From: Chitinophaga sp. 180180018-3
Lineage (GTDB): Bacteria > Bacteroidota > Bacteroidia > Chitinophagales > Chitinophagaceae
DNA: 64,000 bases
Assembly (NCBI RefSeq): GCF_037893185.1
Contig: NZ_CP140772.1
Coordinates: forward strand, 1,178,001 to 1,242,000
Direction: 5' to 3'
Shown here in pieces: positions 27,101 to 35,700 of the stretch (position 1 is the first letter of the stretch; every line of letters starts with the position of its first letter). The notes below the pieces were generated by a model that made no database searches, was not told the DNA's origin, and was given only the letters and a program-made list of their open reading frames with translations. Position numbers and translations under genes: made by a program.

Positions 27101-27382
27101 AACGGTATCCACGATTCTCCCAAATACTCCAGCTACTACATACAGAAGGGCTCTTTTCTCCGGCTGGATAATGTGAGCCTGGGCTATAATTTCGATCTGC
27201 AGCAAAGCAGGAGCTTTAAAAAATGTAATGTATTTGTTTCTGCGCAAAATCTTTTCCTGATCACCCGGTACAAAGGGGCGGATCCGGAAGTAAACGTTGG
27301 CGGCCTGTCGCCCGGCGTTGCAGAAGATTCATTTATTCCCAGGTCGAAAACATTTACAGTTGGCCTGAATGCTAGTTTTTAA
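24155..27382 (+). CDS. SusC/RagA family TonB-linked outer membrane protein with STN domain
   Basis: A 1075-residue protein. After a signal region (to about residue 45) comes an STN (secretin/TonB short) domain at about 50-115, which contacts FecR. A carboxypeptidase-regulatory-like domain follows at about 130-205 (VTNERGKPLPGVSIKIKG). Then comes the SusC signature EVVVVGYGTQSKKD, the plug (DLLQGKVAGL, then IDGIPGMD and ISVLKDASAAAIYGSRS) and a long barrel ending FTVGLNASF. The STN domain marks it as both transporter and signal receptor for the sigma/FecR pair encoded just upstream. SusD follows after 19 nt. Confidence 0.96.
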   Translation: MRLHVICRVLSCKGLSVFPTCLTRRLSAIFLITACMQLSAKGMAQQISIKQKNAPLAKIFSEITRQSQYLFLYNDKQLNQTKNVSIDVKNASLEAVLEQCFKDQPLTYTFVEKNIVVTPREKAPVHTPGNAPPGRVQGTVTNERGKPLPGVSIKIKGSAIGTITDQEGKYSIQVPDNAVLVFTYISFVTQEVPVNARSVIDIHLKEDLKSLGEVVVVGYGTQSKKDISTAIAVVSEKDFNKGMARTATDLLQGKVAGLTVTTETGDVTVEQSMRLRGTSSLTGSSSPFVVIDGIPGMDMNSVSPQDIESISVLKDASAAAIYGSRSASGVILITTKKGKAGHPQVQYSGYASMDKITNKPKVLNATEWRDYTKKVGMDISGLDKGANTDWFGEIIRTGVSQNHSISVSGGGENSDYRASFSYLNRQGILKDNRMGRYNVLLSLHQKALNDRLDISITGGSVQSDYTPANGDNPRLAYNMIPVFPVKNLDGSWFETMEYNQGNPVHNMAENTDLYKTGLFYGNLKAELELFKGFAAGVNLFKQRKTEDHSTYNSITSPAGRGVHGYAYRGNKVWDKQLMELTGKYKRQFGKHQLTALIGYSYEDNYYQFSSAQNRGFITDIFGYNNLSAGENLFPNDVNSDKNMNRLISFFGRLNYSFRDKYIFTGTVRRDGSSVFGKNNKWGTFPSASFAWRVSEEPFLHSNRILSDLKLRIGYGVVGNQDGIGPYNSIALYGRSDEFWDNGQWHNSYKYAQNDNPNLKWEQTASFNPGIDFGFFNGRLSGTLDYYIKKTSNLLYTYSVPVPPNLYPTILANVGDMSNKGFEMLINADVIRRRDLRWSVSVNFAHNKNTVTRLSNDVYQAASIKTGGISLRGSGGTTTHIVEEGQEVGTFFGWKCLGLDKDGKYIMEDRNKDGEINDLDRTYIGHAMPRLTYGISNTLVYRNFELNVFIRGVYGNDVLNNPSLQYGNIQWLPGSNVLREALTNGIHDSPKYSSYYIQKGSFLRLDNVSLGYNFDLQQSRSFKKCNVFVSAQNLFLITRYKGADPEVNVGGLSPGVAEDSFIPRSKTFTVGLNASF

Positions 27383-27401
27383 CCACTGATAACTGAAAAA
27401 T

Positions 27402-28943
27402 ATGCAACCTAGTAAATACCTCCTGTTGATGATCTTACTGGCCGCGACGGCCTGTACCCGGCTGGATGAAAAACTGTACAACCAGGTACCGGTCACTGAT
27501 TTCGGCAACAATGCTTCAGAAGTGAATGCCCTGGTAGGCCCGATCTATAACACACTAAAGAACTATACGCTGGATGATGGCTCGTATATGGCCATGGTGG
27601 AACTATCCAGCGATATGGCTGTGATCCCCGTACGCAAGGGCGGCGACTGGTGGGATGGCGGTGCGCATAAAGAAATGACGATGCACAAATGGACAGCCGG
27701 CAGCACTTACTACAATAATTGCTACGACAATGCTATGTCCAGTATTTCCATCTGCAACCAGATCTTTTACCAGATCAGCAACAATCCTGTAATAGCCGCC
27801 GGCGTAAAAGAAGAGATCCTGGCTGAGATCAGGTGCGTTCGCGCCTTCTGGTATTATATACTTTGCGATAATTATGGCAATGTGCCTGTTGTAACCGACT
27901 TCCTGGACAAAACGCAGCCCACTACCAAAAGCAGGAAGGAAGTATTCAATTTCATTATCAATGAACTCAATTCCATCAAGGATAAACTAAGAACCGATGT
28001 CGCTACACCTGCCAGTTATGGAAAAATGACCAGGGGGGCGGCTTACACCCTGCTGGCAAAAATGTACCTGAATGCGATGGTCTGGAATCCGGATGGAGGG
28101 CCTAAATGGGAGGAATGTAAAAACGCCTGTGATTCCGTAATGAATATGGGTTATATCATTGAGAACAACTGGAAAACCAACTTTGTACCGCAGAATGATG
28201 TGTCGCGGGAGGCTATCCTGTCCGCCACTTTCAAAGCCGGTGGCAGCGGCAGGCAGAACATGGTAGCTGCTTATACGCTGCATTACCTGGATAATATTGC
28301 CCTGGGCCTCCTCATCACGCCGGTGAACGGCATTGCCGCCATGCCGGATTACGTGCGGGCATTTGATACAACAGACCTGCGCTATCGTGGCTCCTTTCTG
28401 ATGGGACCTATGAAGGATCCGAAAACAGGGAATGTGCTCATCACCGTTCACGGCCGTCCCCTTATCCACACTATTGATATTACCATGCATGAAGTGGACG
28501 CAGATGGCTGGGGCTGGGCAAACCAGGAAGAAGGCGTACGCTGCTCAAAATGGGATATTACACCCGGACTTAGCACCAGCATGGAAAATGATATGCACAT
28601 CTTTCGACTGGCGGATATTTACCTGATGAAAGCCGAAGCTATTGTACGCAGCGGGGGAGATAACGCCGCCGCTACCGCACTGGTGAACAGGATCCGCGCC
28701 CGCGCTTTCACTGATCCGGATAAACTGCTGAAGTCCGTTACGCTGGACGACATCTATAAAGAACGCCGTTTTGAACTGGCCTGGGAAGGGCTGGAAAGAC
28801 AGGACATGATTCGCTTTGGCAAATTTCTGGCGCCTAAGCCTGGATTCAAGCCATATACCAGCGACAAGAAATACCTGCTGTTCCCGATTCCTCAGGTGGA
28901 TATTGATGCAAATAATAAACTGGTGCAGAATCCGGGGTATTAG
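27402..28943 (+). CDS. RagB/SusD family nutrient-uptake lipoprotein
   Basis: A 513-residue lipoprotein with lipobox LAATAC (Cys18). Family features are EIRCVRAFWYYILCDNYGNVP, TLLAKMYLNA, RLADIYLMKAEAIVRSGG and YKERRFELAWEGLERQDMIRFG, read in separate segments along the protein. It partners the SusC encoded 19 nt upstream. No glycoside hydrolase follows, so the substrate of this unit cannot be guessed. A strong terminator stands 120 nt downstream. Confidence 0.95.
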   Translation: MQPSKYLLLMILLAATACTRLDEKLYNQVPVTDFGNNASEVNALVGPIYNTLKNYTLDDGSYMAMVELSSDMAVIPVRKGGDWWDGGAHKEMTMHKWTAGSTYYNNCYDNAMSSISICNQIFYQISNNPVIAAGVKEEILAEIRCVRAFWYYILCDNYGNVPVVTDFLDKTQPTTKSRKEVFNFIINELNSIKDKLRTDVATPASYGKMTRGAAYTLLAKMYLNAMVWNPDGGPKWEECKNACDSVMNMGYIIENNWKTNFVPQNDVSREAILSATFKAGGSGRQNMVAAYTLHYLDNIALGLLITPVNGIAAMPDYVRAFDTTDLRYRGSFLMGPMKDPKTGNVLITVHGRPLIHTIDITMHEVDADGWGWANQEEGVRCSKWDITPGLSTSMENDMHIFRLADIYLMKAEAIVRSGGDNAAATALVNRIRARAFTDPDKLLKSVTLDDIYKERRFELAWEGLERQDMIRFGKFLAPKPGFKPYTSDKKYLLFPIPQVDIDANNKLVQNPGY

Positions 28944-29063
28944 ATGTAATTAAAACCGGACTTTATTATCAGACCTGTAACCAGTGGTAATACTTTCCGC
29001 CTGATGAAAGATTATTTGAACAGCATTTATAAAGATCTTGTTTATTGCTTTTGACGCTAATGA

Positions 29064-29103
29064 AGATCTATGCCCCTGGGAGCAGGCCTGGGGGCATCTT
29101 TTT
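29064..29103 (+). terminator. Rho-independent terminator after the SusD gene
   Basis: ATGCCCCTGG pairs with CCTGGGGGCAT (one bulge) with extra flanking GAT/ATC pairing, followed by TCTTTTTC. It lies 120 nt after the stop at 28943. Confidence 0.85.
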
Positions 29104-29360
29104 CAAGATAGCTGTTTGGTAATCCCGGAAAATCTACAAAATACGGGGCCATGCAATTATCTTTAATATCCGGATGATTACTGGTAATAGGAATGATAAC
29201 CTGTAATAAAAATGGGGACAGGATTTAGAGTTAAGGATTTCTGCTCTTTGGATCAATGAGATAGAAAATAATTTATCCAGGTTGATTTGTTAATATTTTT
29301 TTTTAACTTTAGTATACTGGTTGAAATTGCGAAGTATTATTCCCTCAAAATTATATAGTA
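29104..29360. other. Intergenic region before the terpene synthase unit
   Basis: AT-rich, with no gene seen. Its right part carries the probable promoter at 29282-29311. Confidence 0.5.
29282..29311 (+). promoter_or_regulatory. Probable promoter of the terpene synthase unit
   Basis: TTG at 29282-29284, a 19-nt spacer, then TAACTTTA at 29304-29311 (seven of eight positions of TAnnTTTG). A leader of roughly 240 nt to the first terpene synthase gene would result, containing the 14-codon frame at 29361. Confidence 0.45.
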
Positions 29361-29405
29361 TGAAAGTCCTATCTAACAACAACATCAGCGCTTTCGATTG
29401 GTAAA
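29361..29405 (+). CDS. Possible 14-residue leader peptide
   Basis: ATG at 29361 to TAA at 29403-29405 encodes MKVLSNNNISAFDW. It is about 50 nt downstream of the probable promoter and 151 nt before the first terpene synthase ATG. No known short peptide is recognised and no modification enzyme is nearby. It may be a leader peptide or a chance frame. Confidence 0.25.
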
Positions 29406-29556
29406 GACGCTAACATTCCATTCAAACTCCTCATATTTCAGTACTGATTTCTTTTGAAACAGCGGATTAAGCCATACCCACCCTGATCTGATGTAACGGT
29501 ACTTAGTTTGAACAATTTTGTTGATAAATGTTATCCTGACACAAAATTGCAAAGCA

Positions 29557-30561
29557 ATGAACACCCTTGAACTACTTAATAAGCGGTTTAGATATCCGTT
29601 TCCAATGTTAAAGAACCCTAATGCCGACCAGCTGCAGGAGATTACCGAAAGTCAATGGATCGATGGGGAATACTTGTGGATCTATGAACAGAATGCAGAT
29701 ATACGTAGAAAGTATAAGAGAACTAAAACGGCTCATATTGCTGCTCAATGGTTTCCCACTGCATCGCCGGAGCGGTTTAGGCCTATCTGCAGATTGATGC
29801 TATGGACGTTGTATAATGATGACCTTTATGAAGAAAGCTCGCCGAACAATATTGAATTCGTTCACCAACAGTCAATTGCAGTACTTCTTGGTGAAATAAA
29901 CGCTGCGGAATCGAAAATACCATTGGGATCCATGCTGGCAACACTGAGAGTGGAGCTGCTACAATTTATTCCGCAGGAATCCATTAGTCGTTTTACCAAG
30001 ATGATCAGCCGATATTTTGAAGGATTGAAAACGGAACTTTGGTATAAAGAAAATAAGGTATTCCCAACAATAAATGAATGTATTGTATTAAGGGAGGATT
30101 CCATCTGTTTGTATCCTTTTCTGCAACTTACCGAAATAGAAACAGGCATCACCCTTCCTCCTGAGATTCATGAGCATCCAGTTATCCGCCGTCTGCAGGC
30201 ATTAGCTTGCCATCTTGTAACTTTCTTCAACGAAGTGCAGTCTGTGACAAAAGATGAAGCAACTGGAAGCATTTATTACAATATTGTAAAGGTAATTCAA
30301 CACGAACGTAAAATATCCCTGGAGGAAGCTTGTTTGGAAGATCTGCGTCTTCATAATGAAGATTTAAATGAGTTTGTAAGTTTGCAGTCTTCTCTCCCCG
30401 ATTTTGGCCACTGGCAGGATGCCGTTGTAAATTGGATCCATTATATGAGTATGGTACTCAGCGGTTGGAAGAATATTTCAACCAGGCTTGACCGTTATAA
30501 CAGTACTGAATTTCCTGGTTCTATAGAACTAAAAGAGCAACTGAGTACAAGAGCAATTTAA
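29557..30561 (+). CDS. Class I terpene synthase family protein (first of tandem pair)
   Basis: ATG at 29557 gives 334 residues; the in-frame TTG at 29518 adds 13 unlikely residues. The metal-binding aspartate motif reads DDLYE at residues 88-92 (DDxx[DE]). The NSE-type motif reads NEVQSVTKDE from Asn225, so the usual NDxxSxxxE has Glu at its second and Asp at its ninth position. A near-C-terminal RY pair (DRYNSTEFPG) matches the conserved Arg-Tyr sensor. Bacterial enzymes of this group cyclise farnesyl or geranylgeranyl diphosphate to sesqui- or diterpenes in the cytosol. The next terpene synthase gene starts 42 nt downstream. Product unknown. Confidence 0.88.
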   Translation: MNTLELLNKRFRYPFPMLKNPNADQLQEITESQWIDGEYLWIYEQNADIRRKYKRTKTAHIAAQWFPTASPERFRPICRLMLWTLYNDDLYEESSPNNIEFVHQQSIAVLLGEINAAESKIPLGSMLATLRVELLQFIPQESISRFTKMISRYFEGLKTELWYKENKVFPTINECIVLREDSICLYPFLQLTEIETGITLPPEIHEHPVIRRLQALACHLVTFFNEVQSVTKDEATGSIYYNIVKVIQHERKISLEEACLEDLRLHNEDLNEFVSLQSSLPDFGHWQDAVVNWIHYMSMVLSGWKNISTRLDRYNSTEFPGSIELKEQLSTRAI

Positions 30562-30603
30562 TATAGATTCCTGGCTAAGTATTTAATTTAAAATATTTCA
30601 ATC

Positions 30604-31584
30604 ATGAAACAAAAAGATGTTCCCATTTTACAATATCCATGGCCATATGAAATAGGCCCTTTTTCTCAATCATTTGATAAGGAAGAGAGCGACTGGATCA
30701 ATACAGATTATCGGTTTATGTCTGAGGCCACCAGAACTAAGTATAAAAAGCATGGCCTTGCAGAAGCTACATCGTTTATGTTTCCTGCAGCAAGTAGTAT
30801 GGAACAGATCAGACCTATTGCCAGATTCATGGTGTGGCTTACATTATATGACGATTACCACGAAGTATGCCCGGTGAATGAACTTGCAGCTATCAGAGAT
30901 CATATTATGGATGTAATGCTCGGGCAGCAACCCAGGCCTGATGATATAGGGTTAATAAGACAGGTGGCGCTAAGCAGAGAAGAGTTTCTCCCTTATGCTA
31001 ATGATGATTGGTTTCAGCGATGGACAAAGGATTTTTATAATTATACAACGTATGGCATTATGGAAGAAACCCCGTACAAGCTAAAGAAGGAGTTTCCTAC
31101 ATTAAATAATCTGTTGCTTATCCGCGAGTACTCTATCTCGATGTATCCCTATGGGGATCCTGTAGAACCTTCTATCAATTATATTGTTCCAAACCATATA
31201 TCAGAACATCCCATTATCAAACGGTTGAAAACACTCATGTGCCGTATTATGGCCATCCAGAATGATTTTGCCTCAATCGAGAAAGAGTCTGTCGTTGATA
31301 CAGAAGTGCTCAATATTATCCTTGTGATAAAAAATCAATATAAGGTTTCATTGGAAGAAGCATGTTCCGAAGCCATGCGTATCCACGATGATTATGTAGC
31401 GGAATATGTAGAATTACAACATAATCTTCCTGATTTCGGATCACATCAGAAGAATATCGAACGTTTTGTTCACTATATGGCTTTGATGATTTCAGGACTG
31501 GGAGCCTGGTATCATATAGGAAGATCTACGCGTTACAAAACTCCTGGTGCATTTCCGAAGCCTGAATACGGAACATCCGTTTGA
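30604..31584 (+). CDS. Class I terpene synthase family protein (second of tandem pair)
   Basis: A 326-residue protein with canonical class I motifs: DDYHE at residues 83-87, the NSE triad NDFASIEKE at residues 220-228 and a C-terminal RY (TRYKTPGAFP). Pairwise similarity to the upstream gene's product is visible through shared landmarks (ISEHPIIKRL against IHEHPVIRRL, VSLEEAC against ISLEEAC, LPDFG, VHYMALMISG against IHYMSMVLSG), so the two arose by duplication. The upstream copy has a variant NSE motif and this one is canonical. They may make two products or cooperate. No prenyl transferase or P450 gene is adjacent. Confidence 0.92.
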   Translation: MKQKDVPILQYPWPYEIGPFSQSFDKEESDWINTDYRFMSEATRTKYKKHGLAEATSFMFPAASSMEQIRPIARFMVWLTLYDDYHEVCPVNELAAIRDHIMDVMLGQQPRPDDIGLIRQVALSREEFLPYANDDWFQRWTKDFYNYTTYGIMEETPYKLKKEFPTLNNLLLIREYSISMYPYGDPVEPSINYIVPNHISEHPIIKRLKTLMCRIMAIQNDFASIEKESVVDTEVLNIILVIKNQYKVSLEEACSEAMRIHDDYVAEYVELQHNLPDFGSHQKNIERFVHYMALMISGLGAWYHIGRSTRYKTPGAFPKPEYGTSV

Positions 31585-31665
31585 AGTAGAAGCTAATTGC
31601 GGAAGTAATCCGATTTGTACCGTACTTACCGTAAAAACCACCATAGGTCTGTCTGCACCTAACGC

Positions 31666-31673
31666 TACCTTTG
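31666..31673 (+). promoter_or_regulatory. -7 promoter element of the DUF1348 gene
   Basis: TACCTTTG, a full match to TAnnTTTG, 46 nt before the ATG at 31720. No clear -33 TTG is present. Confidence 0.5.
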
Positions 31674-31719
31674 TTCCCGTAAATCAGTACAATTCTTAAC
31701 CAATTAAATAATTGATCTC

Positions 31720-32133
31720 ATGGAACAGAGACACCCGTTGCCCCCTTTCAATTTTGAAACCGCCAGACAAAAGGTCCAGATGGCAGAAGACGCTTGGAAT
31801 ACCCAGGATCCGGTAAGAGTATCACTGGCCTATACTATAAACAGCGAATGGCGAAACCGGTCATCTTTTGTTAATGGCCGCGAGGAGATCGTTAAGTTCT
31901 TAACTGCCAAATGGGAAAAGGAACACGCCTACAAACTTAAAAAGGAACTATGGGCATTCACCGGCAACCGTATCGCTGTTCGTTTCGAGTATGAATTTCA
32001 CGACGACAAAGGGCAGTGGTTCCGGGCATATGGCAATGAAAACTGGGAGTTCGACGAAAATGGTCTTATGCAAAAGCGATATGCCAGCATTAACGACGTA
32101 CCCATTCAGGAATCGGAACGCAGGATATCATAG
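31720..32133 (+). CDS. DUF1348/SnoaL-like (NTF2 fold) protein
   Basis: A 137-residue protein that matches DUF1348 in length and in landmarks: [20 protein letters not shown] at the start, [20 protein letters not shown] in the middle, [13 protein letters not shown] and [16 protein letters not shown] later. These are NTF2-like cone folds, usually with a small-molecule pocket; biochemical roles are poorly known. The gene follows the terpene synthase pair by 135 nt but has its own promoter-like element, so its link to the terpene pathway is only positional. Confidence 0.88.
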   Translation: MEQRHPLPPFNFETARQKVQMAEDAWNTQDPVRVSLAYTINSEWRNRSSFVNGREEIVKFLTAKWEKEHAYKLKKELWAFTGNRIAVRFEYEFHDDKGQWFRAYGNENWEFDENGLMQKRYASINDVPIQESERRIS

Positions 32134-32244
32134 CTAAATTACCAGTGCGACACGCACAAAATGGAAGAGAAATTGTAACGGCCAAAACTAGAACGGTATA
32201 TATGATGATCGTTCGTGAAATTAATGCTCATTAAATAAGATGGA

Positions 32245-32532
32245 TTGATTGGGCCGGAGGTATCATTAATGCGCCGGCCTAAATATTACGCTGAAATTTT
32301 ATGCATCACGCCTAACTATCTCAATAGTATTTGTAAAGACCTGTTAGGCATATCTGCCGGTGACATGATAAGAAACAGAATTGTACTGGAAGCAAAGCGT
32401 ATGCTGATTTACCTTGACCTGACGGTTACAGAAATTGCCTGCAATTTTAATTTTAAAGACAATTCCTATTTCTGTAAATTTTTCAAGAATCAGGCAGGCC
32501 TATCTCCTGAAGCCTTTAGGAGAAGTATTTAG
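32245..32532 (+). pseudogene. AraC-type regulator remnant lacking its sensor half
   Basis: About 95 codons that carry only the C-terminal DNA-binding domain of an AraC protein: YYAEILCITPNYLNSICKDL, then DLTVTEIACNFNFKDNSYFC and KFFKNQAGLSPEAFRRS. A sensory half of about 180 residues is missing, and the 110 nt before it contains no matching coding sequence. The first codons (MIGPEVSLMRRP) look like non-coding DNA read through. It is probably a 5'-truncated pseudogene, though a stand-alone HTH protein cannot be excluded. Confidence 0.7.
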
Positions 32533-32683
32533 CTAATCAATTTATAAATACCTTGACCAGCAATTACCCTGTATCTTTTTTTAAAAAATTGACTTATGCC
32601 GATGCTTTTTTTGCCGCAGAAGGAAATAGATTTGAATAAGAACCTGAAGCAGAACCCAAACTATTAATAGATAAGTTGATTAC

Positions 32684-32727
32684 AAGGGGAGGTGTTTTCG
32701 TATTGCGTTATGCGAAAACACCTCCTT
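32684..32727. terminator. Hairpin between the AraC remnant and the giant gene
   Basis: GAGGTGTTTTCG at 32689-32700 pairs exactly with CGAAAACACCTC at 32713-32724 around a 12-nt loop. It begins right after the minus-strand stop at 32735 and has TTTGATTTTT on the + side, so it can end both convergent transcripts. Confidence 0.75.
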
Positions 32728-32734
32728 TGATTTT

Positions 32735-35700
32735 TCACAGGCTGGTAATATATTGTATGCCCAGGTTTAAAGCCCTTAGCCGTACCAGGGGCAATGGCTG
32801 TTGCGTAAGACTTGAAAAGATCGTTAGATCGAACCATAGCACAGCGTTGGTAGTATCCGGGGCCACCGTATTATACCATAGTTCAATGCTATTTGCCCAG
32901 TCGCTGATCATCTCTGCCAGTTTTTTGTTTCCGGTTACGCTGTCTGGTTTTACCTGTATACTTTGCATTGGCTGCATCATTACCGGCAGTATTACTTCTT
33001 CGATGCCACTATTGAGCTGATAATTGTACTGGCAACTCATCAGAAAACTGAGTGTATCCTGCGAATTTTCCTCTAACAGTGCATCGAACAGGTTAGTCAG
33101 CTGCGTTGTTAGTGAAGCGTAGTTGTGCTGTCCTGATGGGGCATTGATCATCGATATATCCACTGGTGTTACACAGTCTGTTGTAGGATGATATGGATTT
33201 GAAAATTCAACGGTGCCGGTTGTATAAATAAATGGTTCGCTGGATGGTTTGCCTGGTACCAGTTCCGCATTGCGTTTTATTAATGTGGTGGTGGCAGCAT
33301 CCTGACGGGCCAGTATATTCATCGCCGGTATAACAACTGTTCTTTCCGGTATCGTTTGTCCTACTGAAGCAGGCAAGACTACTCCGTTCTGCGTATAAAA
33401 ATAACAGAAATCCCCGATGCATCCCTGATCATATACCTGGCGTTCGTATCCTTCGATATTAACCAGGGGCTGTTCCACTCCATCAGGCGGCAGGCCATGT
33501 ATGGATATGATAAGCGCCTGCACTTCATTTACAGTGGCAGATCCTTCCTGTATGTAGAAAGTGTAAGGCAATACCTGTGTGCTGACCAACCTGTTATTAC
33601 GGCGTGCCATGGCCATATTATTGTCCTGTGATGCCTTCACTACATTTGATACCAGCGCTGCGTAAGAGGTAAGTGCGGTGGATACTGTATCCAATAACGG
33701 ATCAGTATCTGCTGTTCCTGCCGTTACTTTTGTAAGTTGTGTTTGCAGTACTTTGTATACGGAAGGCGAAACCGTGATGAACTCTGCCAGTTCCGGGAAT
33801 GCATCTTCAATACCCTTCATCAGCATAGCATGGTTGTTGTCCGATACATTGAAGTTGATAGTGAAATCCAGCTGATCCTGTGGATAATGTATCTGTAAAG
33901 AATACACGATATTATAATTCCAGTTCAGCAGCTGGTTTATATTCGATGCATTCGGTGGAACGGTGGATTCACCGGACTGGTTAACCATAGAAGGCGCTGT
34001 AGGGAAGGCACGTAATACCATTGGTACCTGTATTTTCCCAAGGTCTTCTGTCAGCGGGCTCGTATTATCGAGTGGTGTAACAAAGCTTAGCCAGGTAGAT
34101 GCTTCATAGCCTTCAATATTTGGCAGCGTACTTATCTGATGTTCAATCTGGCTGCCGGCAAAACTCAGATTGAGATCTACATAAGGCAGTAGTTCATTAC
34201 TGCTGCTTCTCACTATCTGCGGTGATGAAATCAGGAACGGCAGGGGCGCTACTGTATCTTTTTGCAGGCCCAGCTTGGGAGAGGTAAAAGTGATAACGTC
34301 GCTGTTGTTGCCTTCGTTCACTGCCGGGAGTGCTGTCTGCATCAGCGGGGGCATAATTATATTCCCGGTCATATCTTTAAAACCTTTATCGACAGTAATT
34401 TGTGTGCTGCCAGCTATTGCCTCTCCGTTCAGATTAAGTATCACTCTTCTGGTATCATGGGGATCAATTCCGGCATTTGTTATGAGAAGTCCACCATTAG
34501 CTGTAAAGTTGCTGATAACGGCTGCTGCCGGATCTGGTGGGTTGGTGAAGAGCAGGTATACGATCGTTTTGTCTGCTGCATACACCATCGCAGCTGTAAA
34601 TTTAAAATTGCGGCTGATACTTCCGTACAAACGAGGGGCGATGCCTGCGGCAGCATCCGCACTTACTGCTGCATGATACTGTACCGCAGCCTGTGTTGTG
34701 TAGGCATTTGTAAGCTTCTCAAGCAGTTGTTGCTTAAACGCTTCTTTTACCGCAGTGGCATCTGCTGCTTGTCCGCTGAATACAGGTATCATCCATTCTT
34801 TTACAATATCTGCCAGTGATTCTTTACTGCCCAGCAGTTCCTTCAGATAGGCAGTGTTTTTCTTCTTGTCTACCAGTTGCATGGCTGCAGTAAATTCAGG
34901 TGACAGCACATTGTCTATACTATTGAAAAACTGCTGACCCCACTGATCCATATCTATACCTGTGAAATCAACATAGGCAGATGGAGTATCGAAATTTATA
35001 CCGTTCTTTTCCGAATAATAATAGACTGGTACCTGCTGACGTGTTTCCAGTTTATTGGATATAGGCCGCGGTGCAAAAATGTCCGGTGTAGCTACGTCTG
35101 TGATATCGTAAGATATGGGCGTGGGCACTTTTTTATCCAGTCCTAGTCTTACAGCCCATGTTTCCTTGGAATTGCCGGCAGCTTCGCGATCATTGCCGGT
35201 GGCAATGCGCATGGCATATTTACCTGGTTGTAACAATGCCGCCTCGAAGCGCGCCGCAAATGTATTAAGGCTGTGCGTGTCTCCTCCTTCGGTTCCGGAA
35301 AGCGGGGAAACCTCAGTTATCGCCTGCAGAATGCCGCCGGTAGTTTCAAGGTCGCCGGCTGCTGCATTCCTGGTGCGTGTTATGGTAAAACTACATTCCA
35401 AACGGAATATCTGCGCCTCGTTCAGTTGTGTCTGATCTATTGTAAACGTCAACAGATGTGCTGCCGCCGGAGGTGGTACATCTGTAAGCCCTTTCGATCT
35501 GTTTTCAAGGAAAAGATAGATAGATACTATCCAGTCTGTTACCAAACCGGAAATCTGCCCGGCACTGAGTGTGTATCTGTTTTTGACAAGCGTAGTGTTC
35601 ACGCTGTAGGCGATGCCATTAGGATCGGTAAGCTGGTACCACAGCTGTTGATACACCTGTAGGTCTTTCTTTGCCTGTTCGATGATCGTGGATGTTGTTT

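Noticed and set aside
29361..29405. RiPP precursor interpretation of the 14-residue frame
   Set aside because: No maturase, transporter or leader/core features are near; kept only as a possible leader peptide.
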